A DNA stretch of 64,000 nt from contig OX381709.1 in the NCBI GenBank assembly GCA_947462335.1, positions 68,750,609 to 68,814,608 of the forward strand. The letters run 5' to 3'. How positions within the stretch are numbered: the stretch's first letter is position 1; each line of letters begins with the position of its first letter. The notes below the pieces were generated by a model. It was not told the origin of the DNA, did no database searches, and worked only from the letters and a program-made list of their open reading frames with translations. The stretch comes from Harmothoe impar (lineage: Eukaryota; Annelida; Polychaeta; Phyllodocida; Polynoidae). A program made the position numbers and the translations under genes. Of the stretch, positions 1-12,000 are shown one piece after another.

Positions 1-457
1 GGGGTCTCGACCCATAATGCCTGTGAGATTATGCATTGAGTCCATGATCTCATAAGGTAGAGATAATAGCATTTTACATGCTAAGAGTCAAGCCAATTAA
101 TATTCATATGCCTTCGATTTATATGAAGTAAAGGCCCTTGCACATATATCATCTTATCATCATCTTTACCATCTCATTAACCTAATAAATTAAATATATA
201 AAATTAGATTTAATACACTAACATAGTCATTATTTCACCCATATGCTGATTAACATCACTGGCATATTATATATACCAACTCCATCGGCATTTTCTAGGT
301 TTAAGTCGCTAAGAAATCCTTAAGTCGTTTAAGGAGCATGAAAATTGGTAAAATTGAAGGTTATATATGAAAAATGGAATCTTGACCTCTCAAACGGAAG
401 GGACAATAATTTAGTTAAAACCTCATGTACACAGGTTGCATTGTCCTTCTCATGCTG

Positions 458-580
458 TATAGGGAATGTCACTGGCTATGGGTCTTTTACTGAATAAGGG
501 TTATTTGTGTATGGGTAGTATACCCCCGAGCAAATGACCCTTATTCAGTAAAAGACCCCTAACCAAGGATATTCCCTATA
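458..580. mobile_element. Foldback (hairpin) MITE
   Basis: Imperfect inverted repeat: TATAGGGAAT at 458 pairs with ATTCCCTATA at 571, and GGTCTTTTACTGAATAAGGG pairs with its complement around 540-558. A short loop contains GGGTAGTATACCC, itself a palindrome. No ORF. Class unknown. Confidence 0.7.
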
Positions 581-584
581 ATAC

Positions 585-1385
585 TTTAGGTTTAAGTTGC
601 TAACAGGTGGAGTCGCAATCTAGGCTATTCTATATGTAGCTAGTATGTAGGGATGTATGATAGCGACCACCAGTTAGCGACCTAATCATTCCAGGGTTAA
701 TATGAATAAGGCTGCGCCACCTAGCTTCTTTTTCCCCCAAAAAAGCAAATCCCCATCTTTTTCTTATATATCCCCTTAAGGGAAACCCTTTCCCCGGGGG
801 GTTTAGTCCCCTCAAATGTTTTTAGTTTGATACAATTTCCTCTATATATACTCTAGTTTTAGGTCGCTAAGAGTGGAGTCGCTATCTAGGCTAGTCCATA
901 TGTAGTTAGTATGTAGGCAATGTATTAGATAGCGACCACCAGTTAGCGACCTAATCATTCCAGGGTTAATATGAATAAGGCTGCGCCACCTAGCTTCTTT
1001 CCCCCCCAAAAAGCAAATCCCCATCTTTTTCTTATATCTCCCCTTAAGGGAAACCCTTTCCCCGGGGGGTTAGTCCCCTCAAATGTTTTTAGTTTGATAC
1101 AATTTCCTCTATATATACTCTAGTTTTAGGTCGCTAAGAGTGGAGTCGCTATCTAGGCTATGCCCTATATAGCTAGTATGTAGAGAATGTATTAGATAGC
1201 GACCTAATCATTCCAGGGTAAATATGAATAAGGCTGCGCCACCTACCTTCTTTCCCCCCAAAAAAACAAATCCCCATATTTTTAAATGTCTCCCCGTAAG
1301 GGAAGCCCTTTCCCCCGGGTTAAAGTCCCCCTTGAATGTTTTTAGTTTGATGCTTTTTCCTATATATATACTCTAGTTTTAGGTC
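585..1385. repeat. Three tandem ~255-267-bp repeats
   Basis: Each unit contains GGTCGCTA, GTGGAGTCGCTA, CATTCCAGGGTTAATATGAA, a poly-C/A stretch, CTTAAGGGAAACCC and CCCCGGGG, and ends in TATATATACTCTAG. Units start near 585, 850 and 1118. The minus-strand 60-residue ORFs here are repeat shadows. The unit edges equal the TIR of the hairpin at 1363-1490, so this may be an array of partly degraded copies of one element. Confidence 0.7.
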
Positions 1386-1490
1386 GCTATCAGTGGAGTC
1401 GCTAAGGTGGATCCCACAGCACTGGCTGTATACACAAAGGTTCAATAGCGACCTCAGTGTTAGCGACCTAAAACTAGAGTATATATATAT
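1363..1490. mobile_element. Hairpin MITE with GGTCGCTA termini
   Basis: About 43-bp inverted repeats: TACTCTAGTTTTAGGTCGCT near 1369 and the complementary AGCGACCTAAAACTAGAGTA near 1462. A middle of about 40 bp, no ORF. Confidence 0.75.
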
Positions 1491-1600
1491 AGGGTGTCTA
1501 TAATATAATACAAGCTAAAAGTATTCATATGAGAGGAAAAATTTCCCCGGGGGGATATAACCCCCATGGGTTTAATATGGGGTAAACATGATGCATGAAG

Positions 1601-1880
1601 CCCTATATATACTCTAGGTATAGGTCGCTATGAATGGAGTCGCTAACAATGCCACACAGCACTTAATACAGGCTAGGTGGTTGCTGTGTAAGGTGGTCGC
1701 TGTGTAAGGTGGTCGCTGTGTAAGGTGGTCGCTATGTAAGGTGGTCGCTATGTAAAGTAGTCACTGTGTGAGGTGGTCGCTATTAACCTTGTACTATATA
1801 CAAATATTGTGTCCTGCCATTTGATCCAAATAAGTTCCGTCTTTTACATCAACCCTGTTAGCGACCTAAAACTAGATTAA
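1601..1880. mobile_element. Related GGTCGCTA element carrying a 16-bp minisatellite
   Basis: It begins ATATACTCTAGGTATAGGTC and ends GTTAGCGACCTAAAACTAGA, the same termini as the hairpin at 1363. Inside, 1677-1780 holds about six copies of a 16-base unit (GGTGGTCGCTGTGTAA). Confidence 0.65.
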
Positions 1881-1914
1881 GCCACTCCATCATGGTATAA
1901 ATGGAACCACTGAG

Positions 1915-2040
1915 CACACTCATCCATAAGAGATGAGCTTGATCAGTGGTAACCATAATTATACACTGTTCTTTACAATAATACAGGCTATAAGCCTATG
2001 AATTGGACAGTATAAATAAAGAATTACAAACAAACAAACA
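1915..2040 (+). repeat. Possible retroposon 3' tail
   Basis: AAATAAAGAATTACAAACAA followed by more CAAA repeats at 2010-2040 resembles the short-repeat 3' end of a non-LTR element or SINE. No coding part is attached. Weak call. Confidence 0.25.
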
Positions 2041-2777
2041 TATGTCCCGTTTACTATAGTGACAGATAGGGATCCGGGGAATGGGCGCCGAGGGTGTTAT
2101 CCCTATACACAGTTTTTCCATAGGAATACAGTTAATGACTCCTGGCCTGCTTGATGATATACAATAAGGTTCTACACTGCAGCTATAGTTTGAGACACTT
2201 TTCTGTTATCACCATGCATGTTATATGCAGTCAAAGCTTTTGCGAACACTTTTAATTTCCGGCAGATTACAATATAGTAGTACATGCTTACCATTTTGCG
2301 TTGACCTAGCATTTTGCGTTGAGTTACAGTGTGTGCACATATTGCTCAGTGACTTCTTGATAAACTATCCTGAGTACAAGTAGAATCTGTGTGCAGCTTT
2401 GTGATAATACTTCTAATATAAGGGGAGTATGTGTGACCTAGATACTCCCGTTCCCCATATGGATAGTTCAGATCATCCTGACAAGTTTTGATAATATCAC
2501 ACTTGCCAAGATTATCTGAGTTACTTATATACAATGTACTGGTTGTATTTTTGAATCTAGATATCAGAGAGCCTCCTCTTTATGAGGGATTTGAGCAAGT
2601 TCTTAGACCAAGTGCATATATGATAAGCCAGATATTTTTACAGCCAATCTCACATAAGAGATACTCTATGTCTTTAAGCCACTGGTGATTCTCACTCTTC
2701 ATTGTCTACACACCCAGTCTGTTAGTCAGTAGAACTTTTTTTTGTTGTTAAAATTCGGGGGGGGGGCGAGATTGTTT

Positions 2778-2998
2778 AGGCCTAAAAAAAAGAAGTTATG
2801 TTCCGGTATCCCGGCCGACCCTACAATTTTGGGGCCGACCCTATTTTTTTGGACTTTTTTTTATATTTTTTGAGGAAATTTATTACTAAAATTGACTTTT
2901 TTGACAAAAGAAAAATTATAAAAAAATCAAAAAAAATCCGACCTACCGACCCTGTCTATTTTTGGCCATGTTACTGGAACACAACTTTTTTTAGGCCT
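2778..2998. mobile_element. Foldback element with GGCCTAAAAAAA termini
   Basis: GGCCTAAAAAAAA at 2778 pairs with TTTTTTTAGGCC at 2986-2997, and ATGTTCCGGTA pairs with TACTGGAACA. The core has CGACCCT motifs. It is related in design to 45923-46202 and to a partial copy near 26440-26585. Confidence 0.6.
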
Positions 2999-3189
2999 TA
3001 CGCCCCTCCCCTCTGGGCCTTGAGAAGAGTTGTAAAGTTTTATCCCCCTCCCCCCCCCCCCCCTTCCCCAACCGTTGATGATAACAGCACTGCCACTGCC
3101 ACTCCCACATGTAATTTTACCCAACTGAAGAAAAAAATGCACTACCAATTCAATCATGAATAGTTCGACGACGATTCATTTACATTCAA

Positions 3190-4757
3190 AAGGAAATGAT
3201 GCAATTCACCATCTATAGCAACTCAATTTAAAACACCTAGGTTTGTGCGAAGACACTGTTAGCTGGTTTAGAAGCTACCTCACAGAGCGGTCACAAAAAA
3301 CTGTCTGTAATAGAGCTGAATCTAGCTATGAACGTATATCATATGGGATACCCCAAGGTTCGATTTTGGGTCCGCTGCTGTTTATTATTTATGTAAATAA
3401 CCTACCTGCCTTAAATGTAAACTCTACTCTAAAGATGTACGCTGACGATACACTGTTAGTATTAGAGGGGAAGGACGTGAATACTGTACAAGACAAATTA
3501 CAACAAGATTTGAATACAATTGCATTGTGGTGTAACCAGAATGGTCTTAGTATCAATGTTAGTAAGTCTAAGTTCATGCTAGTTGAGGGGAGTGACCATG
3601 GAACTGCCATGGAGCTCCAAATGAATGGAGTACAATTAGAGAAAGTAACTCAATATAAGTATCTGGGAATCCAAATAGATAATGGAATGACCTTTACAGA
3701 ACAAGTGAAGAACATGTTCCAGTCCATAAGATATAAAATGTGGCTACTTATGATGACAAGGGATTACATTGACCTATATACCTCGCTTAGAGTACTGAAA
3801 AGCATGTTGTTACCGTATTTTGATTATGGTCTTGTATTTACGACTGGTGTATCTAACACAATCATGTATAAATTCCAGGTACTTTTTAATAAATGTATTC
3901 ATACTTGTTTCAAGATAAGAGACCCACGAGAGTATAGAGTAAAAGAACTATATGAAATGGCTAAGTTAATGCCAGTTGACCTACGGAGACTATACCTTCA
4001 AGTGACAATGTGTCATAGGCTAGTGTATAATGGCCACTTGCTCATCCTGCCCTCCACTGGGACAAGAGGAACCTCAGCCCCAGTGGTGCACAGGACCCAA
4101 CCTAAACTTGTCTGTCTTATTAAAGATCCGGTCTATCAAGCTATAACTCAATGGAATGCGCTGGACCCTGGTGTCCGATGGTTGGACAAAGAACGGTTTA
4201 AGGGAGAAATAAAAGAGAAACTCATGTCTTTCTTTTCAGCCCACTGGAGGGCTGATCAGTTAAACCTGATATTTGATGGTAAAAGTATACTGTATAAATA
4301 AATGAGGTAGGGAGAGACCTGCATGTGTAGAAAAGCTCTAATCTGCTTACGCTAATTGGGAACCTTTGTTTATATATATGATGTATTGAGTGAGCGAACG
4401 TGAAGTACCACTTGTCCTGTATTTAGGTGAAGTCCTGTATAGTCTTTATTTTTGGTCAGGTATAAAAGTGTGATATGATATGATTAAAACTATAGAAGAG
4501 TAGTAATAATGCAGCTAAGCTGCTTCTCCTGTGGAGTTGTTAAAACTGGCATTTTTGTCTTTAGCATAATCTATCTCAATGTGGATTATACATGTAAAAC
4601 CTATACGCCTATTCAATTTTGTATTGTGATATTAACTTTTGAATGGTAACCACAGTCATTCACCAAGGAGATAATACCGGGAGACCACCTGAAAAGATGA
4701 CCTGTAAATCTACTTGGAAATAAAATGCTTTTGAAACTTGAAACTTGAAAACTTGAA
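3190..4757 (+). mobile_element. 5'-truncated non-LTR retrotransposon (Jockey/CR1-like)
   Basis: A reverse-transcriptase C-terminal part is followed by a 3' region that ends at 4730-4757 in short TTGAAAC-type repeats, the tail style seen in CR1/RTE-like LINEs. Endonuclease and most of the RT fingers are missing. An in-frame TAG at 3216-3218 separates a short upstream RT-like stretch (NDAIHHL) from the long ORF, so it is a dead copy. It lies upstream of or in the first intron of the PARP gene, same strand. Confidence 0.85.
3243..4301 (+). pseudogene. Reverse transcriptase fragment (non-LTR retrotransposon)
   Basis: 352 codons open, but the start is only a TTG inside the RT domain. Motifs: DTVSWFRSYLTERSQ, then GIPQGSILGPLLFIIYVNNL (RT motif 4), KMYADDTLLV (catalytic YADD), LWCNQNGLSINVSKSK and YLGIQID (thumb). 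The C-terminal 200 residues are the usual Cys/Leu-rich tail of Jockey-like ORF2 (RVLKSMLLPYFDYG). The active-site Asp pair is intact, yet the ORF lacks the N-terminal endonuclease and RT motifs 1-3, so no function is expected. Confidence 0.9.
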
Positions 4758-5933
4758 TTCAAAGCTTTATTTCAGACTCAGTTGAACAAAAGGTTCATAG
4801 GTAACACAACACTAGTCACTTAAATCAAGTTTCGAGTTTTAAAACCTTTTCTTTGTTTCCCCCATTGATGCTATCCTTCTCCATCCACCTCAGATCCGTG
4901 CCCGTGCAGAGTGATGGAATCCACCATGTTTCTGATTAACTTATTTTCTGACCCTGTTAGTCGATGTAAAAACTTGTGAACTATTAAATCTTCTAATCAT
5001 AAATCTTCTAATGGTAGCTTCACATGTTGGAAGACCACAAACAGCAAAGGTTTCTCTAGCAGTAGCATATCTCAGTGTTCCGAGCAACGCTCGAAGGGCA
5101 TCATTGCTTGCCACAGCTAACATCCACATCATAGCCCTATTACATTTACACCATAACTGGGCTGTATCCTCCAACTCACACCTGGCCCTTTTGATGCCTT
5201 AGCTCTGCCCCATACCGGTATCTATTTGGCCACTTGGCGAAGTCTCCCCCACGGAGGGGCCACTCCCTATCTTTTCTATATGTCTGAACATCACCTCAAA
5301 TTCGATACCCTAAATCAAGGGAGACGTTAAAATTTCTCTATTGTATTCCATATCCAGACGCAATATGAAGAATAAAACCGGTAGTATCAAAAGAATGTAC
5401 AGCTATACGCATTTACAAAGTCATATTACAAGACATCTTGATTCTCTCACATACTAGATATACCTAGCAGAGGTGTAAAAAACCTGATAACAGTTACCAA
5501 GGGTAAAGAAGTTATAATTTGACCATGGAGCCCCGAATATATATTCCTCGTACAACAATTGTCTGATCTTACTGTAGAAGAAGATAAGAGTAAAAAGCTC
5601 ACCATCCACAGACCTAGCCCATGTCCTGCCACAGTCCCAGTCCCGGTAAACAGTTGTTCTGAGGACCCACATTGAAGAGGGCCCTAAGGCCTGATACTCA
5701 CAGTAAGGCCCACTCTATGTGTCTACATGCAGTGTGTAAGTGTACGCCTACATACATCATGCCTCATGTAGGTCAGTGTGCACCACCAGTATTTACCCCA
5801 TAGACCGCTGTGTGCTGGTATTGGTGGAAATCCCAGTCTTTACTTCCTGCTAAATATCCAAGTTCATTCAGAGTCTATCCCCGGTGAGTCTCTTTGGGGC
5901 TGATGCTAAAGAGGTACTGTTGTAACATTGCAG
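4758..5933. other. Unannotated stretch before the first visible exon
   Basis: No exon with the expected PARP8 N-terminal pattern was found on the + strand, and short ORFs on both strands have no recognisable domain. Probably intron, with the start exon upstream of the window or too divergent to see. Confidence 0.4.
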
Positions 5934-6035
5934 ATTTCATCCTTGAAGACCACGTTTTGGCCATCACGTACATAGACCCATCAGGGAGGCTGCCTCCAAG
6001 ACAAGTGACCTTCAACTTCTCAGAAGACTACCCAG
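5934..6035 (+). CDS. PARP8: PARP8-like exon, N-terminal RWD-like segment
   Basis: Acceptor TTGCAG before 5934, donor CCAG|GTAAG after 6035. It enters with two bases of a split Asp codon and leaves one base. It encodes DFILEDHVLAITYIDPSGRL and continues to FNFSEDYP. This aligns with the PARP8 N-terminal region that contains VSEDYP; the hydrophobic-strand then YP pattern resembles an RWD/E2-type fold (inference). The preceding exon, expected to supply the start Met and about 30 residues, is not recognisable upstream in the window. Confidence 0.8.
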
Positions 6036-9000
6036 GTAAGGGACCCAGGTGCACTTGTCTCAATGTATCAATATGTCATATCCTAATGTACGGTGACACA
6101 CCGGAGTCTGCTGCCGCTAACATTCTTTAAAAATGGAGTGTGGTGTTGAGACACATAAAAAAGTTAATTTTTAATTATCCACCCCTCGGAAAAAAGTCAG
6201 CAACATACACTTAAATTAGCAGAGTATCAACAAATTAATGGTTGGTCCTGGTTTGCTGTTTAAGGGCCCATGGTATATTATAACATATTAAATATAATCC
6301 TTCTTTTAGACTTTACAGTCTAGAAATTAACATAATTGTCCAACTTAGAAGCCGTGAAAACTGGCATCCATCCAGGGGTTCACTGTGTATACTATTGACC
6401 TGACAGTGTTTGACGTTGCCTGTCTATCTTTTGGTGGGACACTTACTATGACAGTATGAGCTAAAATATAACATATTTTACTCCCCAATATTGAAGAGGA
6501 ACATTGTATAAAAAAGAAAAAGAAATACAAGCCAAAGAAAATGTACCTCAAATATGTACTGTGATGTATACAAATTGCAGAGCAAACTGTAGGAACGTGG
6601 ACAAACGAGGCGGATAACCCGCGTATATCAGACGACAGAATCCAGGTCCTCTTCAACCAAATTGCCCAAGGTAAGACAGTCACCAGTGCTGATGGTCAGC
6701 TATGGTAGAAGGGGAAAGGGGAGGCACTCGATTAGAAATTGTCAGGGGAGGATTTACCCTTGAAATAATAAGAGGAATGAACTCATATCCAGCGATGAAA
6801 TCTGTATATTCTAAGCAAGTAAAAAGACATTGCTCTGCCAAATATTTATACCGAAAATACGGTAATTGTAACACTTTCATAACAAATAAATACGGAAATC
6901 ACATCATTTGGTTCTCAGACAGTTTATGTGTGAAATAGTGTTAAAAAATGATTAGAATAAACTTGGTTAATTACAAAATGTACATGTATGTAATTTTTGT
7001 GGCTAGAGCTACATTCTGACGTGCGAGTCCCCGTGATGGAGGGAGAGACTGATATGGAGACGGCGTCGAGTGACGGCCACGCGCTGGTAGAGAGGACGCT
7101 AAGTAACACGTCACACTACTCGGACTGTAACTCGGACATCACGTCAGACGAGTACGACTATGACGACTACTACAAAGACAAGGTTAGTGCCTGGTGGGAG
7201 CCGGTAACCTTACACACAACTAGCGCTCCAGTGGGTGGTGGGAGATAAATGTAACAAAACGGGAAAAACACTGTTCTGAAAGTGAAAGATAATAAAAGCG
7301 GTATTCTGACAAAGGGTCTATATGTAGTTATTCTCGTACTATCTAGTCAAATAACGAATGACATATTAATGGTGGAGTGACAATTTAACAAGAAGAAAAC
7401 AAAGGAGGTCAGAATTAAGTGAACATAGGTAATAGAGGTAAATATTTTAACGTTGCTTATTGGTGTTAATGTGTACATTATTAGAGCTCAAACTGCAATA
7501 ATGATAAATGCACTGCATAACTTGCTTGTAGATAATCTCCCTATATTCGGTATGGTTTCGGTATGGTTTCATATTCTATGGTTCTGATGGTTCTATGGTT
7601 CTGATGTTTAACATTTCCATTCACTAACATAAAGTAATACTATTCTATAGTTGTGCCAGCAGGATTCTCCCCACACTGAAACTAAAACTGAAAGTACACT
7701 CGCGGGCCGCCGGTATACTTTTTGCCGGGGCTGGTGTTCATTTCCCCAAAACTATGGTTTTGTTTCTCTACCCAGTTTTGAATTTCGTAATACCTTCTCG
7801 TAGAACAAGCTAATGCATTTCAAAAAATGTCTGTGTATACATCTGAAATATCTTGTGAAAACGGGAGATGTCCAATATATGTACTATCGATCAATAATCA
7901 TAATATTAAAGGTACAATGAGTGTGGAGAACCCAAGGTCTGAGACTATTAAATGCTACTGAGTATAGCGTGGTACTCTTTGCCTTCGAACTTTATAAGTT
8001 GGGGACACTATTTTATTCAGACAGATTGGTGGAGGTTGACAAAACAAGTAGGGAATGCAAAGCATTTTATGTGGTTATTATAAGGTCATTAGAAAAAACA
8101 CCCGATTGAGCCACTTGGCTGGAAACTAAGTGCATGACGGCTCATAAAGTCTTACATAAATATAGACACTTGGTTGTTTTTCTGTCATAGTGAGTTGACA
8201 TACAGCATATCATCTCACACTATGTCTATGTAGAGTGGGATGTAAAAGAACCATTGACTCGGTAAAATTGTAATGGCATGCTTTCTAGCCTGACTCCTAG
8301 TGAATACAATTACACTGAAAAAGCTCTCATATTGGTTTAAATGTACTGGTATATTTTATTTGGTTACAGTCCGCAGCAAAACTGACTACTCAATAAAGTA
8401 TAGCATGGAAAAACATATAGATGATCCCCTGCGTTTTCAGTGATAAGAACGTCACAATGTTGTAACTGTTGGTCCTTATCCTCAATGAGGAATCAAGAGT
8501 ATTTGAGACCATGCTTTAATACACTATGCCCTTTTGTCATCATGATACAATTCCTCGTGTTGCATACTGGCGCTGTTTTGGTGCATCAAGACGACACATG
8601 AGCATGACCCTCACTGGCACTGCATATATGCTGGTTTTAATGTGGTGCTTTCCATGTGGCAGGATTCTGAGGAGGAGGACCTTACCATGAACGCGCTACT
8701 GCAGCAGGAGATTGAGATCGTGCGTAACATGTGCGGGGAGAAGAGCATCTCTCACAGGTTAGACATTCTTTGTTAGTTGTAAATATTTGAATAACGAATA
8801 AAACTGCAAATTGAACCGAGTGTATCATAGGCGTTACTTCCTATGCTTGTAGGGCGTCCCGACTACATGCATTCCTGTGTTATTAATTACAACTCAGCGG
8901 CGCAACACTGGCATTGACTGGATTGCGTGAGGACCAGCTCACCTCCAGGTTCATAATATACATGTAACAGAACTAATACATACACTGGGGCGCAATTTGT

Positions 9001-12000
9001 GACTTCACTGCTTCCTGTACCCAGGTGCTAATGTCCTGATCTATTTAACAGGTTATTCGGCACGATTGATGACATAGACGTGGAACTCCATATACCAATG
9101 TCCTTTCTCGATGTAAGTTATTTCACTGTTGTTTCTTTATTCCGTTATTTAAATAGATGTCAATGACAAAATAACTTTCCCACTTTTAATACCCTAGGGG
9201 TTAAACTCAGAATTTCTAAATCTACATTCTCTAAACATTTTGATACGTTTTCTACCTTATTGCAGCGTTACCACTTTATCCACTTTCATAGGAATTTCTC
9301 CTGGTATTTCCGCACTAAATCACACAGATTTTCCTAATCGTTAGATGAGCTCCTTATGCCTTTATGTCAAACCGCTGCTCCCTTTATTGATGATAACTTG
9401 TGATCACAGGCTGAAATAGCTAAAGCGTGGAAGGTGATTCGAGAAGAGCCGATCGTCGTGCGGTTACACCTCTCCTTGTCCAGGTACCTAGATGCAACAG
9501 GTGCGTAACTCACATGGCACTTACAACGTGTCTTTCACCAAGGTTGAATCGATCCCCATTTGGTTAACAATATCAGAATATTTGGGAAACCATTGGGGAT
9601 GCCATTTTCCATTGGTCTGCCAATAACCAGAGATTTTGCAGGAATTCCTACTTTTTGCTGGGAGTTCTGTATTAAATTAAGCTAATCTAAGCTAAATTTA
9701 CCAAATCTAAAGATTTACTACTTTTGTTAACAAGGGAGTGGCATCTCTGAATACCAAGCATTGGTAGACGCAGGAGTTAGATCCAAAGTTCCACGTCGGC
9801 CATGCTATTTGCAGTTAAATGCAAATCGAAACTCTGTATTTCTTGTGATATGTAGTGTGGGAAATCAAACATTTTGATGACTTCTGTGTTTCAGAGCCCA
9901 AGATTGAAGTCTTCCAGCCTTCACAAAAAGAGAAATTCGGAATCGGGAGTCAATTACGAAAGTAAGTATAGTCCATTCTTTCAATAGTGTATTTGCCTGA
10001 TATTGGTATGTTGCCTAATATTGGTTTACTTGCCTTCTATTATTGATTAGCGCTAGTATGTTTGCCTTACCGGTGTAGCAATTCATACCTTATATACTGT
10101 AAGCTATATCCATAAATATATTTTCATGACTCAGGATTCTGGAACAATTTGTCTCGGACACTTGGAAAAACATAACCAACGATTTGGTGGAGGCGAAACT
10201 TGCCAAGTCGGCCCGGCCACGTAAAGTGGGCACCTCCATTAACAAGAAACGCTTCCAGTCCCAAGTCTCCAGGTAAATATAGAAAACTGAAATTATTGAC
10301 AACTTCTTAAAAGAAGGGGAGAACATAAAAAAATCATACCATATCCATGCAGGTTTGTGCACTGATCTTGTAGCCTTGTTACATACTACTTTAGCCCGGT
10401 AGGAGGGGCGTATTGACACAGAGCTGTGAAGGGGTAGTTGTACCTTCAGTTTCTGCAACAGGGATGACAACTGACACAGCCACAGATAGACACCTTCATA
10501 GCCAAGATATTTAGCAAATAAACTAACGAGAAAATCTTGAAAAATACTCAACCATATAAGGCTTACTTATGTGTGTGTCGCTCGTCAAGATATATGGCGA
10601 CGGTGGAAAACAACATAGCGATATAGATTTAAAAATTAGGAGAAACAGGATTTTAGTTCGTTAATCAGCTGATGTCTTAGGAGGCTTTTGTCTTTTGTTT
10701 AGCTTTTTCGATTCAATGACGACGAAACTTCGCGGAATTGTATCGCCGAAGTAAGTAATGGCCTGGGGTAATTTGAATGTGTGCTCAATTATCAAACAAG
10801 TGAAAATTGAATTACTTTCGACAAGAAATGTTGATAGAAAATTTACCACAGACTAAATAAAGTCTATAACACTTAAAATGAACTTCAACGTTCCATATAC
10901 ACAACATTTTACTATGATTTAACCCAACCATATTTGACGGTGGTTTAATTTGACATGTGCAAATGTATGCGATGGGGGGGGGGGGAGTTAAGGTACATGG
11001 TTGGGTTGTGCTTGCATGGATGACCCTTCCTCACAGACACCCAAAGCAAGCACCTGGTGAAATTGTCATCTATCCCACAATGTCCTGTGGTGGTTAAGAC
11101 TTAAGATGAGTGAGATGCACATTTCCTGGCCATCCAGACCTTTAAGGGCAGCATTGTGCAATAATGCACTACCCATTTGTCGTCATTATGCATCACTGCA
11201 GCCATGGCGAGTTAGTCGTCAGTGATGCATCATGTATCATGCCGACCCCGCAGGGTTGATACACCCCGGAAGAGTTGGCATGATGCATTAAGGAGTGCTG
11301 GTGAGCAAAGACGCAGAATTGATCGCCTGTGCTGCATTAGTGTATCATGGTGACATATGACGCCTTGAGGCATCATGCTGCCCTTAAAGGGTTCAATACC
11401 CCTTCTGCTTGGCTCTCCTATAACCTTCACTCATTGGATGTACCCATCTGACACCTCACACATTAGCACTCTACGTCCCCCCCTGTGGATAATAATGTGC
11501 ATTAATAACCACCACACACAGTACCTGTATATATAGTTGCTCTTTATTGTACACTTTACTATAGTACATTGACTGTTAATTGGGTCAATTTAACATCAAT
11601 GGAAAGATTAAGAATCTCATACAACTTCGTAATGGACTGTTTTCGCTGGCTTACCCTTACTAGTTTTGAAAGCTTCTTTGCGCTGCGATTAATTTGATAT
11701 AACCTGTGGTAATTTGAGACTCTGTAATTATTTGAAGTAACTATGGGTGATATGTTGGCGGGAGCCATCAAAAGGCACATAGGGTTTGTGAGCATGCCCA
11801 GTACATCGATGGTTCCAGTTATTGATACCACATGATATAGTATTGTCTATACTCGAAACCAATTGCATAGATTTATCATATATATCAGTCACTGGAGCCA
11901 CCCTGAGTCCTCCCTTTGTTAATACCAGTATCAACCTCTATTAAAGTTGATCGTTTCCATAATGAATAATAACGTTTTAAGGGATGGTAATAAGGGAGGT

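Noticed and set aside
6345..6683. 112-codon minus-strand ORF
   Set aside because: Antisense to the 6581-6670 exon and otherwise intronic; no domain.
10090..10551. 153-codon minus-strand ORF
   Set aside because: Overlaps the 10135-10272 PARP exon on the opposite strand; no domain.
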